62,580 nt of DNA from Candidatus Solibacter sp. (lineage in GTDB: Bacteria; Acidobacteriota; Terriglobia; Bryobacterales; Bryobacteraceae), in contig PNKE01000038.1 of the NCBI GenBank assembly GCA_013822245.1, positions 1 through 62,580 of the forward strand, written 5' to 3'. Positions 1-8,802 of this stretch are shown piece by piece (the first letter of the stretch is position 1; every line of letters starts with the position of its first letter). The position numbers were made by a program, and so were the translations under genes. The notes under the pieces are model-generated. The model worked only from the letters and a program-made list of their open reading frames with translations, did no database searches and was not told the DNA's origin.

Positions 1-98
1 TGCCGGATCGACAGCCCACTGGCCTCCGCCCGCGCCACAATCCGTGTCCACCCCTCACGCCTCGCCGCCATCTCTGCCTGCTGCCGCGCCGATCTCAT
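1..98 (-). CDS. IS66 TnpA-like protein, N-terminal 32 residues only
   Basis: An ATG at 96-98 on the minus strand opens a frame that runs off the left edge after 32 codons. The residues REGWTRIV followed by EASGLSIR match the start of IS66 accessory proteins, which carry a conserved W and an SGLS motif before a helix-turn-helix region. TnpA is a small DNA-binding protein needed with TnpB and the DDE transposase TnpC for transposition. The rest of the gene is not visible, so integrity cannot be judged. Confidence 0.5.
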   Translation of the reverse strand, partial: MRSARQQAEMAARREGWTRIVARAEASGLSIR

Positions 99-155
99 GC
101 ACTCAGTTTGCGCTCCAATATCACGCCCGGGAAGATGGGTTCACCAGACGGATAC
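1..155 (-). mobile_element. IS66-family element, one end (rest lies outside window)
   Basis: The first bases encode, on the minus strand, the start of a protein like the IS66 accessory protein TnpA. The sequence between that start codon and about position 155 would be the leader and terminal repeat. Read on the minus strand, bases 155 to 137 (GTATCCGTCTGGTGAACCC) look like the outer end of an IS66 element, where GTAAGCG-type tips are usual. The partner end is outside the window, so boundary and target duplication cannot be checked. The element abuts the accessory operon ending at 200. Confidence 0.45.
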
Positions 156-199
156 ACTGCATCCGGACAAGACGTGTTCGCGAGTCGATTGCCGATCGC

Positions 200-1576
200 C
201 TATGCCTGGATTACGCGCGCCCACCGTGCAATCTGCGTAGCTTGGCCGGAGAGGTCCCTGATGGATGCACCCTCCCAATCCTCAGCACTAGTCTGCAGGT
301 CGGCAACGATTTGGTCCTTTGACTTGCCGCGGATCCAGTCACGCTCACGAAGGCGCGACAGGAGGAAGTGAAAGCGGCACCTCTTGGCTGCCGCTGGCGT
401 CTGAGCCGCCCGTTTCGACAATGGGGTTGAGAGGTGCCGCTCCCCAAACTCAGCGAAATTACTCAAACTCGAGGCGATCACCCCTCGGCACAAGACACAC
501 CCGCAGATCTTCTCAAAGAAGTCCGCTGGCGTCTTCACGCCCATAGAGGTGAAAGTACGCTCGATGTCCGGAACACCAAACCGCGCGTGCAAGGCAGGTA
601 AGTAGTAGCGAACCGTCGGCGTGGATTGGCCGATGACTGGCACCACATCCTTCTGCTCTCCGTAACCAATGCCGTGGGCTATTCCTGAAATGCCACTCTC
701 GCACAGCGCCATACTGAAGTAACCTCCGTGGAGGTTGTACACTGCCATGCTCGAACACAACGACGACACGAGCTTCTTGAAGTTGACAAGTTCCGCTTCG
801 CTCGCGTCCCGCTCGTCGAACTGGCTGAACCACAGCCAAACGCCGGAGACTCCCGTTTCAGGCAGCCGTGCGGCAGCCTCAGACAGAAAGGCGGGATCAA
901 GGAGGTACCCACGTGGAGCACACAGCACCGCATATACCGGTTGCCCGCTACCCTTGCTAACCGATTCGGCCGCCAGCAACCACGTGAGTTCCGTCCACTC
1001 GCCGCGTCTTGAGGGTTCAATGTAGAAGTACGGAGCCCAAAGGACTTCTGGTTGCGGCATCTCATCGGCGAAGTCCTTGTACTCTGAATCCCCCAGGAAT
1101 ACTGATTTGATGCGATTCCGCTGGTATTCCAGCACCGATTCACACACCAGTGTCCGAGTAGTTCCGGAGCTTAGATCATCGGGCTGAACAGCGAGGCCAC
1201 GGCGAATGGCAGCGGCAAAAACCGTGCCGAGCGCTGCAGAGAGCTTCAGGTACGAGCTCTTGATGGCCCTCACTACCTTGCCCTTCTGCCCCTTCACCTT
1301 CTGATCCGACTTGATCCAGTCGAGGTCATCCCTAGGCCGGCCAGAGCCGGGATCAACGTACCCGCCGAACGCGTACGTCATCGGATCGATCTGGTACCGG
1401 AGCCTGTTCCCGCCGGCACACAGCTTCACGAGAAGGCTCGCGGTCGCCCCGGGCGTTGCCTCCAGCAAGTTCGCGCCAACGGTGATGCCGTCGAACCGCT
1501 TCACCATCTTTTCAAAGTACTCTTTTTCGGCGTGGCTGCCGAGCCGGAGGTGCACATCAGGCTTTGTAACGCTCAT
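200..1576 (-). CDS. 458-aa accessory protein, possibly divergent TGT-like TIM-barrel enzyme
   Basis: Last gene of a four-gene minus-strand operon; its start overlaps the end of the upstream nuclease-like gene by 20 bases. Function is not firmly recognised. Visible features are alternating hydrophobic strands compatible with a TIM barrel, a segment NLHGGYFSM near the middle of the C-terminal half, and C358-G-C360-V-L-C363, the CxCxxC spacing used for zinc in queuine/archaeosine tRNA-guanine transglycosylases. H381 or H403 (in FHFLLSRLRERD) could be the fourth ligand, although in true TGTs the histidine follows about 25 residues after the last cysteine. The catalytic aspartates of TGT cannot be placed with confidence. 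DpdA-type DNA-modifying relatives are one possibility. It could also be an unrelated zinc-binding barrel. Confidence 0.45.
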   Translation of the reverse strand: MSVTKPDVHLRLGSHAEKEYFEKMVKRFDGITVGANLLEATPGATASLLVKLCAGGNRLRYQIDPMTYAFGGYVDPGSGRPRDDLDWIKSDQKVKGQKGKVVRAIKSSYLKLSAALGTVFAAAIRRGLAVQPDDLSSGTTRTLVCESVLEYQRNRIKSVFLGDSEYKDFADEMPQPEVLWAPYFYIEPSRRGEWTELTWLLAAESVSKGSGQPVYAVLCAPRGYLLDPAFLSEAAARLPETGVSGVWLWFSQFDERDASEAELVNFKKLVSSLCSSMAVYNLHGGYFSMALCESGISGIAHGIGYGEQKDVVPVIGQSTPTVRYYLPALHARFGVPDIERTFTSMGVKTPADFFEKICGCVLCRGVIASSLSNFAEFGERHLSTPLSKRAAQTPAAAKRCRFHFLLSRLRERDWIRGKSKDQIVADLQTSAEDWEGASIRDLSGQATQIARWARVIQA

Positions 1577-2000
1577 TCGGCTGCCTTTCCAGTAGCTCGA
1601 CGTACGGTTGTCGGTAATAGTCTCTTACCTCGGACGAGCGGAGCGCATCGAGGAGGATACTGCAACGCATTGACGGATCGACAGCAATCATCCCAATACC
1701 GTGAGCGAGCAGATGGCCGCGCTCTACTCGCAGCGCCGTGGAAAGGGGAATCGCGATGTAAACGTAATCTGAACAGAGCTGGTAGATGAGCGCTTGGTCG
1801 AACGCTCGCCGCCAGTCCTTCAGCTTCAGTTCAATGGCAACCGTGTCACCGGTTGGACGCGAGAAGCCGTAAAGGTCGATGCGGTAGTCAAAGAACGGTA
1901 ACTCTGCGTACTGGAATCGGAACCCCTTGCGGCGGGCAAACCGAGAAACTGGCCGCAGTAGGTCCGCTTCCCGAATCTGTAGGGGGCTACGGGCTGGCAT
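1557..2000 (-). CDS. PD-(D/E)XK nuclease-like small protein
   Basis: A 147-aa protein with the layout of the restriction-endonuclease-like fold: an N-terminal helix with E11, a strand with D42 (RIDLYGF), then E57-L-K59 on the next strand (VAIELKLKDW), followed by a helix RAFDQALIYQ and further strands. D42/E57/K59 match the metal-binding D...ExK triad. Length resembles MmcB-like and other short stand-alone PD-(D/E)XK proteins, which lack a separate DNA-binding domain. Its start lies inside the end of the upstream membrane-protein gene (14-base overlap) and its end overlaps the downstream gene by 20 bases, so the set is probably co-translated. The substrate is unknown. Confidence 0.6.
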   Translation of the reverse strand: MPARSPLQIREADLLRPVSRFARRKGFRFQYAELPFFDYRIDLYGFSRPTGDTVAIELKLKDWRRAFDQALIYQLCSDYVYIAIPLSTALRVERGHLLAHGIGMIAVDPSMRCSILLDALRSSEVRDYYRQPYVELLERQPNERYKA

Positions 2001-2571
2001 ACCGCTTCCTTAGAGTTACGAATCGGTCGTGCAGCACCAACATGCGGGCGGATGCGGCAGTGAAGCAGGTGAATAGAATGGAAATTGGCGCGAGCGTCGC
2101 AAGGCCGTATGTGAACTCAACCGAGACTGAGGCTACCTTCGCGAATACGAACAGGCTGGCCAGCGTGACACATTCAACCACGAGCGCCACGAAGCACGTC
2201 CAACTCTGGACCCGCGACCAGAACAACCACTTATCCCGCAGGTCTGCGAGCCTGCGGTAGTCGCAGAGGGTGCTGGCATCGGCCTGTACGAACGCAAACA
2301 GGGCATTGCGGAACTCTTCGCTGCCAACCGGGCTCACATAAGACTCCTGGAACTGCTTAGCGCCAGGGTCCAATATCATGCTGGTCACCGATTGCGAGTT
2401 GTCGAAGACTGGCCGCAGACGATCTTCGATGCCGCCTGAAATGAGTCGCTTGAGCGCCGCGAGCGTGTCCGAAAGCCCCTTCATGGATTTTTCAAACAGC
2501 TCGCTGCGGTCAACATACCGGTAATAGGCGGTGGCAACGGCGGCTGCACTTGCACCGTGGAAGACCAACAA
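1987..2571 (-). CDS. Two-helix membrane protein of accessory operon
   Basis: A 194-aa protein without a recognised domain. The first 110 residues are polar and largely helical; two hydrophobic segments lie near residues 130-150 (FVALVVECVTLASLFVFAKV) and 155-175 (LATLAPISILFTCFTAASA), giving a hairpin with both termini probably cytoplasmic. The C-terminus is short and basic. It is 17 bases downstream of the Panacea-like gene and overlaps the nuclease-like gene. Small membrane proteins paired with nucleases occur in several defence operons, but that role is inference here. Confidence 0.6.
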   Translation of the reverse strand: MLVFHGASAAAVATAYYRYVDRSELFEKSMKGLSDTLAALKRLISGGIEDRLRPVFDNSQSVTSMILDPGAKQFQESYVSPVGSEEFRNALFAFVQADASTLCDYRRLADLRDKWLFWSRVQSWTCFVALVVECVTLASLFVFAKVASVSVEFTYGLATLAPISILFTCFTAASARMLVLHDRFVTLRKRYASP

Positions 2572-2588
2572 ACCCGAAATCGGATCAA

Positions 2589-3188
2589 CTAGGGCCGTCT
2601 CCGACGTAGGACTTTCTCCTTGATCTCAGACTCGGACGTCATGTCTGGGTACTTCGTGTACACATGGTAAAGCAGATCGCTCAACGAGTGCTCCGCGTAC
2701 CGTGACCTTATCTTTTTGACCGAATCGACTAGCGGCTTGTACTTGCCGTCGTCAAGCAGGCTCTGCACCTTATGGAGCCCTTTGCCCGTGAGATAGAATC
2801 GATGCTCCTCATAAGCATCGGCAGCCGGGCCAGTTGGATCATCCTTCTCCTGCTCCGGTCCGATCAAGCATTCGAACGTGAGGTCGATCTCCGCAGCCTC
2901 TTCCTCCGTACCTTCTGCTGCGATGTTCCTCCCGATTAACCCAAGGTTCTCCAAGAGCTCAAGGTCGTCGTAGAGCTTCGAGGAATAGGGACCCGCCTTG
3001 TACGCCTCGAAGGTGAACCCATCACCGCTTGGGACAACGAGCTCTTCCTTCTCCAGCAGGAACAGCAACTTCTGAATTCGCGTAATCCCGCCGAGGCCTT
3101 CGGCCCGGCTCTGCGGACCGCCCACGCCAAGAAGGAGCAGGAGCAAGTCGCGACGACTCACCGCTGAACGAACAGATGTGGAACTCAT
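2589..3188 (-). CDS. Panacea/YwgA-like protein, first gene of accessory operon
   Basis: A 199-aa protein whose N-terminal half fits the YwgA/DUF4065 (Panacea, SocA-like) pattern: TRIQKLLFLLEK, then FTFEAYKAGPYS and LYDDLELLENLGLI, the conserved hydrophobic helix plus F.F..Y..GPYS..L strand-turn-helix. Such domains occur as antitoxins or regulators next to variable partners. I chose the ATG at 3188, which has an AGAGGA-type ribosome site upstream; an upstream ATG would add ten residues. A TATACT-like -10 lies at 3222-3227 on the minus strand, but no convincing -35 is visible. As first gene it may regulate or restrain the three genes downstream. Confidence 0.55.
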   Translation of the reverse strand: MSSTSVRSAVSRRDLLLLLLGVGGPQSRAEGLGGITRIQKLLFLLEKEELVVPSGDGFTFEAYKAGPYSSKLYDDLELLENLGLIGRNIAAEGTEEEAAEIDLTFECLIGPEQEKDDPTGPAADAYEEHRFYLTGKGLHKVQSLLDDGKYKPLVDSVKKIRSRYAEHSLSDLLYHVYTKYPDMTSESEIKEKVLRRRRP

Positions 3189-3309
3189 CGGCACGTCCTC
3201 TCTTCTATCACACAACAAACGAGTATACGAGAACCGCGACTTGGCAATCTATCTCTGCAGAAAAGCGGGCAGTCGGTCCCCAGCGGTCGCTTGGCAAGAC
3301 GAACTGCTT

Positions 3310-3353
3310 GCTACAACAAGAAGCCCCCCGCGAGCGCAAAGCCCCAGGGGGCT
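3310..3353 (-). terminator. Rho-independent terminator after icd
   Basis: Inverted arms AGCCCCC (3322-3328) and GGGGGCT (3347-3353) form a 7-bp GC stem just beyond the icd stop. Read on the minus strand the stem is followed by a T-rich run (TTCTTGTTG). Confidence 0.65.
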
Positions 3354-3380
3354 CGGTGGATTACGCGATGGGGTGGGGGG

Positions 3381-4616
<1,236 letters not shown>

Positions 4617-4739
4617 CTTCGACTTCCTCTATTGGACGGGACTAGGGTTACCGGAAGCCCCTCTGGAGGGTTCCGGGCGGCCGGGCATACCTTAGATTTT
4701 GGTATAGCATTACGGACAAACAGAGTCAAACGTCCGGGG

Positions 4740-4832
4740 TGGTGCGGAATGAGACTGACCGCTGGGCAATCATCGTCTTGCCGAGGCCATTGCCGCCTGC
4801 CAGCACGAGGTTGGCCGCGCAGGAAGTTCTCC
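4740..4832 (-). pseudogene. IstB-like fragment (Walker A region)
   Basis: In one minus-strand frame this encodes NLVLAGGNGLGKTMIAQ, the P-loop segment of an IstB-like helper ATPase. It is out of frame with the IstA piece before it and lacks the rest of the protein. The P-loop wording differs from that of the larger IstB piece at 5061-5487, so it may come from a different IS21 subgroup. Confidence 0.55.
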
Positions 4833-5060
4833 ATGGTCGGATCGAAGAAGAACTCCAGATAGCGCGCGCGGGACCAGGACAGGGAGATGACGAAGCAGGA
4901 CGGCTGGCGCTTGGCTCGGCCGGCGAGGACCGCGCCGAAGTCGGCCCAGTCGACTTGCGCCTCCTCAGCGGGAAGGACCTGGAGGCGAAGAAACGCCTGG
5001 GTCTCTTGCGGGCGGATGCGGGCGATGGCGCGCCGCAATAGCTCCACGCTGCCGGTGTAG
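4833..5060 (-). pseudogene. IstA transposase internal fragment
   Basis: The frame carries AFLRLQVLPAEEAQVDWADFG, then FVISLSWSRARYLEFFFDPTM and ENFLRG, the start of the DDE catalytic core of IS21 IstA transposases (QVDW holds the first catalytic aspartate). The helix-turn-helix start and the remaining catalytic residues are missing. It is fused in frame to the preceding IstB remnant, a recombination or deletion scar. Confidence 0.65.
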
Positions 5061-5487
5061 CTGTCGCCGTTCATCTCCAGGATGTGGACGTAGTGCGTCA
5101 GAAGGTCCAGCAGCGCCTCTGCCAGCCGCTCCGAGCCCAGCACCTCGGTCCACTCCGCAAACGGCGGATTGCTGGTCACCAGCGTCGATCCCCGCTCATG
5201 GCGCTGGCTGAAAACCTCAAACGGCATCGCGGCACCGGTCTTTGACGGCGGCAAGAAGCCCGGTTCACTCACAATCAGCAGGTGCTGCAGCGGCGGGTGT
5301 TGCTGGAAGCGCAGAAGCCGCTTTTCATTGCGCGCCTCGATCAACTCGTGCCTCTGCGCCGCCGCCGTCGTGAACCGCATACGCATTCCCCTCTGGCAGG
5401 CCGCCAGCCCCACCGCCGGCGCGATGTGCGTCTTGCCCGCGCCGGAACTTCACAGCCCCAGCACGTCCTCCAGCGGCGCGCCAGGGC
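5061..5487 (-). pseudogene. IstB ATPase, degenerate
   Basis: Covers the IstB P-loop (SGAGKTHIA, with an in-frame TGA three codons before it), GLAACQRGMRMRFTTAAA, LLRFQQHPPLQHLLIVSE, the VTSNPPFAEW sensor region and the ending HILEMNGDSY. IstB loads the IstA transposase onto target DNA. The stop codon before the P-loop, several eroded positions and the missing N-terminus make it a pseudogene. Confidence 0.65.
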
Positions 5488-5795
5488 GGCGGCAACGTCT
5501 TCGCCCGCGGCCTCATCCCGCTGTTTGAAAAGTACAAGGTCAAGTTCGCCTTCAACGGCCACGACCACAACTACCAGCGCCACGAGAATGGATGGGCGTC
5601 CACTACATCGTCACCGGCGGCGGCGGCGCTGCGCTCTATCCAGTCACCGGCTCAGTGGAAGGCATCACGAAGAAAGTGGTCTCCACGCAACACTTCGTCC
5701 GCCTCAACGTCACCCCCGCCTCGGCCGCCGTCGAAGCCATCGCCCTCGACGGCACAATCCTCGGCGCCTTCGAAGTGAAACCCTCACAATCATGA
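5488..5795 (+). pseudogene. Metallophosphoesterase C-terminal fragment, frameshifted
   Basis: The first frame reads NVFARGLIPLFEKYKVKF followed by NGHDHNYQRHE, the GHxH metal-ligand motif near the end of purple-acid-phosphatase-like enzymes. Reading then shifts by one base into VHYIVTGGGGAALYPV and a typical beta-rich tail ending at 5795. The N-terminal two thirds are absent, replaced by IS21 debris, so the gene was probably cut by the IS event or an associated rearrangement. Confidence 0.6.
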
Positions 5796-5869
5796 ACGGT
5801 ACGAGACGCCACGGAGAGTCGACCAGATGGGGGTATGCGGGCTAACTTGAACGGTCGTGTTTGGATCAG

Positions 5870-5898
5870 TTGACATCCAATGAACCTGCAAATAGGAT
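5870..5898 (+). promoter_or_regulatory. Sigma-70-type promoter for the paralog pair
   Basis: A perfect TTGACA (5870-5875), a 17-base spacer and TAGGAT (5893-5898) lie 40 bases before the start codon at 5939. Confidence 0.6.
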
Positions 5899-5938
5899 GG
5901 TCCTGGCTCAAACAACTTCTGTGCTCACTGGAGGCCGA

Positions 5939-6406
5939 ATGCGACGAAGAGAACTGGTTCGACGGCTTGCTCTCGCCGGATGGGCAGCGCAAGTGATTTC
6001 CGCGGCGGTGCGCGGAGATGACGCAATGTATGTTGGTGGCACGATGACAAACGTGCCTGACAAGACTGAGGGGCGGCTTGATCTCACTGACGAAGCAGTA
6101 GCGAGGTTCATCTCGAAGAAAGGTTCATTCACAATCGACTACAAGCGTGTCACGTCTGTGGAATACGGCCAGAAAGCAGGGAGGCGAGTTGGTGTTGCAC
6201 TTGCCGTCAATCCGCTTTTCCTCTTTTCAAAAAAGAGGAAACATTTTCTGACGGTTGGATTCACGGACGAGCAGGGCGGTCAACAAGGAGCGGTCTTTGA
6301 GATTGGAAAGGGAAAGGTGCGTGGAGTACTTTCGGTCTTGGAGACTCGGTCTGGAAAGGCCGTTGAGTACGAATCCGAGGAGGCAAGAAAGCATGTCGGG
6401 AATTAG
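5939..6406 (+). CDS. Small exported protein, paralog A
   Basis: A 155-aa protein of unknown function. It begins with a basic, Tat-like or Sec-type leader (RRRELVRRLALAGWAAQVISA) and continues with MYVGGT, YKRVTSVEYGQKAGRR and a hydrophobic-basic patch FLFSKKRKHFLTVGF, ending in EYESEEARKHV. I chose the ATG at 5939, which has GGAGG a few bases upstream and a good promoter before that; upstream ATGs lack both. The next gene encodes a close relative and starts 14 bases before this stop, so the pair is probably translationally coupled and arose by tandem duplication. SKKRKHFLT followed by a hydrophobic strand resembles a PH-like or stress-associated lipid-facing domain, but I cannot name a family. 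Confidence 0.65.
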   Translation: MRRRELVRRLALAGWAAQVISAAVRGDDAMYVGGTMTNVPDKTEGRLDLTDEAVARFISKKGSFTIDYKRVTSVEYGQKAGRRVGVALAVNPLFLFSKKRKHFLTVGFTDEQGGQQGAVFEIGKGKVRGVLSVLETRSGKAVEYESEEARKHVGN

Positions 6407-6869
6407 CATTCCGCGCCGATCGCTGTTGAGCCTGCTGCCAATCGGAGCGCTTGCCCCAATTGTCGCCGCAGTGAGAGGTGAAGAGGTGATGTATGTTGGG
6501 GGAACGGTTGCGGAGGTACCCGAGGCCACCCAAGGGACGATGGACACCAAGGATCAGGCCAAGCTCACTTTTTCGTCTGCAAAAGGCGGATTCGCGATCA
6601 ACTACAAGTCGATCAAGACCTTGGAGTACGGGCAGAAGGCGGGTCGCCGCCTAGGTGTTGCTCTGGTCATCACCGTTTGGGCGCTGTTCTCCAAGAAGCG
6701 CAAGCACTTCCTGACAATTGGATTCGACGGCAGTGCCGGACAGCCGCAGGGCGTGGTGTTGGAGATTGCGAAAGGCCGGGCAAAGACCTTCATCACGATT
6801 ATTGAAGCGCGGAGCGGGAAGAAGGTCGAGTACGAGTCGGAGGAGGCCAAGAAACACGTCCACGGGTGA
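6393..6869 (+). CDS. Small exported protein, paralog B
   Basis: A 158-aa protein clearly homologous to the preceding gene: both share RGE/D-MYVGGT, the YGQKAGRR motif, FSKKRKHFLTIGF and the tail EYESEEAKKHV. Its leader (SIPRRSLLSLLPIGALAPIVAA) has a twin-arginine-like RR followed by a hydrophobic stretch and an Ala-rich cleavage region. The ATG at 6393 lies inside the end of the upstream gene. No terminator is obvious before the symporter gene. The function is unknown; both proteins are probably exported together. Confidence 0.65.
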   Translation: MSGISIPRRSLLSLLPIGALAPIVAAVRGEEVMYVGGTVAEVPEATQGTMDTKDQAKLTFSSAKGGFAINYKSIKTLEYGQKAGRRLGVALVITVWALFSKKRKHFLTIGFDGSAGQPQGVVLEIAKGRAKTFITIIEARSGKKVEYESEEAKKHVHG

Positions 6870-6968
6870 CTTGAGGCAGTGGGAGGGGTGATGGCCGTCC
6901 GGTAAGGGTCCTACGCCCGCATCGGACCCAGCCATCCGTATATGATAGTGGGTCGGTCCATCACTGCC

Positions 6969-8615
6969 ATGACCCTCCATTTCCTTGACTACACGATCCT
7001 GATCCTCTATTTCGGCTTCGTCCTCGGCATCGGCTGGTTCCTCCGCAAGAGCGTCTCCTCCAGTTCCGACTTCCTTACCTCAGGCCGCAGCCTGCCTCTC
7101 TGGATCACCTCCCTCGCCTTTCTCGCCGCCAACATGGGCGCCCTCGAGATGATCGGCATGTGCGGCTCCGGCGCCAAATACGGCATGATGACCTCCCACT
7201 TCTATTGGGTCGGCGCCATCCCCGCCATGCTCTTCGTCGGCGTCTTCATGATGCCGTTTTACTTCGGCTCGAAGGCCCGCTCTGTCCCCGAGTACCTGAA
7301 GCTCCGCTTCGACGAAAAGACCCGCGGCTTCAACGCCATCACCTTTGCTGTGATGACCATCTTCTCCTCCGGCATCTCCATGTATGCCCTCGGCATCCTG
7401 CTGCAGGTGATCTTCGGCTGGTCGTTCACCTTCTCCGTCCTCGTCTCCGCCGGCATCGTCCTCGCCTACACCTACCTCGGCGGTCTCTCCTCGGCCATCT
7501 ACAACGAGGTCCTCCAGTTCTTCCTGATCGTCGCCGGATTCGCGCCGCTGGCCTTTCTCGCCGTCCAGAAAGCGGGCGGCTGGGAGGGCGTTTCATCACG
7601 GCTGCAGCCGGTGATGACCCAATCCTGGCAGCATCTCGGAAAGCCCGCCGACAACCCCATGGGCGTCGAGGTCATCGGCCTCATGATGGGCCTCGGCTTC
7701 GTCCTCAGCTTCGGCTACTGGTGTACCAACTACCTCGTCGTCCAGCGCGCCATGGCCGCCCGCAACATGACCGACGCCCGCAACACCCCCATCGTCGGCA
7801 GTTTCCCTAAAATGTTCATCCCGTTCATCGTCATCGTCCCCGGCATCGCCGCCGTGGCCATCGCTCAGATGAACATTGGCTACGCGCTGCCGCTCAAGAA
7901 CGGCGGTCCCGATTACGACATGGTCCTGTTCAGCTTGATGGGGCAGTTCTATCCCTCCGGCATGCTCGGCATCGGCCTCACCGCTCTCATCGCCAGCTTC
8001 ATGTCCGGCATGGCCGGCAACGTCACCGCCTTCAACACCGTCTGGACCTACGACATCTATCAGAGCTACATCCGCAAGGACGCCCCCGATTCCCACTACC
8101 TCTGGATGGGCCGCATGGCCACCATCTTCGGCGTCGGACTCTCGATCGGCGCCGCTTATCTCGCCCAGTCCTTCAACAATATGATGGACTTCCTCCAACT
8201 CATCTTCGGCTTCGTCAACGCCCCCCTGTTCGCCACCTTCCTGCTCGGCATGTTCTGGAAACGCGCCACCGCCAATGGAGCCTTCACCGGCCTGGTCTCC
8301 GGCACCGCCGCCGCCGCCGTCACTTACGGCCTCACCCTGGCCGAGGCCAAGGGCGGCTATCTGGGCGTGCTGTATGAGTTCCCGTCGTCCATGGCGCAGA
8401 ACTTCTGGGTGGCCATCAATGCTTTCGTCGTCTGCTTCGTGCTCACCATCCTCGTCAGCCTGGCCGGCAAGGCCCGGCCCGATTCCGAACTCGTCGGCCT
8501 GGTCTACAGCGTCACCCCGCGTCAGATTGAGAGCGCTGTCTGGTGGCGCCGCCCATCCGTGCTGGCGATCATCAGCGGCATCATTTGTATCGCCCTGAAC
8601 TTCCTGTTCTTCTGA
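6969..8615 (+). CDS. Sodium:solute symporter (SSS family), probable sugar transporter
   Basis: A 548-aa polytopic protein with about 13-14 hydrophobic segments, starting with DYTILILYFGFVLGIGWFLR and the diagnostic SSSDFLTSGRSLPLW loop. LSSAIYNEVLQFFLI and GYWCTNYLVVQRAMAARN are typical of SGLT-like sugar symporters, which couple sodium entry to uptake of galactose, glucose or myo-inositol. I prefer the ATG at 6969 (MTLHFLDYT) to the one nine codons earlier. It is followed by a tiny membrane protein (7-base gap) and galK, so the operon probably imports and phosphorylates galactose or a related sugar. Confidence 0.88.
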   Translation: MTLHFLDYTILILYFGFVLGIGWFLRKSVSSSSDFLTSGRSLPLWITSLAFLAANMGALEMIGMCGSGAKYGMMTSHFYWVGAIPAMLFVGVFMMPFYFGSKARSVPEYLKLRFDEKTRGFNAITFAVMTIFSSGISMYALGILLQVIFGWSFTFSVLVSAGIVLAYTYLGGLSSAIYNEVLQFFLIVAGFAPLAFLAVQKAGGWEGVSSRLQPVMTQSWQHLGKPADNPMGVEVIGLMMGLGFVLSFGYWCTNYLVVQRAMAARNMTDARNTPIVGSFPKMFIPFIVIVPGIAAVAIAQMNIGYALPLKNGGPDYDMVLFSLMGQFYPSGMLGIGLTALIASFMSGMAGNVTAFNTVWTYDIYQSYIRKDAPDSHYLWMGRMATIFGVGLSIGAAYLAQSFNNMMDFLQLIFGFVNAPLFATFLLGMFWKRATANGAFTGLVSGTAAAAVTYGLTLAEAKGGYLGVLYEFPSSMAQNFWVAINAFVVCFVLTILVSLAGKARPDSELVGLVYSVTPRQIESAVWWRRPSVLAIISGIICIALNFLFF

Positions 8616-8622
8616 GGATCCT

Positions 8623-8802
8623 ATGCTAGACCTGCGAAAACCAGCCGGTTTCTTCTTCCTCCTGCTCGGCTTGCTGCTGGCGGGCTACGGCATGGCCGTC
8701 GATGCCAAAGCCCCATTGCTCGACATGAACCTGAACCTGTACTTCGGCATCTTCTGTATCTTCTTCGGAGGCGTGTTCCTGTGGCTCAGCAGAAGGGCGT
8801 AA
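8623..8802 (+). CDS. 59-aa membrane protein between symporter and galK
   Basis: A short frame with two hydrophobic segments: FFFLLLGLLLAGYGMAV and LYFGIFCIFFGGVFLWL, separated by a polar DAKAPLLDMN loop and ending in a basic SRRA. The GAGGATCCT stretch before its ATG provides a ribosome site, and its stop lies 22 bases inside galK. Position and topology suggest a small auxiliary protein of the symporter operon. Two-helix proteins of this type often accompany SSS transporters, but I cannot name a family. Confidence 0.7.
   Translation: MLDLRKPAGFFFLLLGLLLAGYGMAVDAKAPLLDMNLNLYFGIFCIFFGGVFLWLSRRA

Larger units (their letters stand above)
4740..5487 (-). mobile_element. Scrambled IS21-family remnants
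   Basis: On the minus strand three recognisable IS21 pieces lie end to end but in the wrong order: most of an IstB ATPase (5061-5487), then an internal IstA transposase segment (4833-5060), then another IstB-type Walker A segment (4740-4832). A normal IS21 has istA followed by istB. Reading frames change and stop codons interrupt the pieces, so nothing here is likely to be active. The array separates icd from a truncated metallophosphoesterase. Confidence 0.7.
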
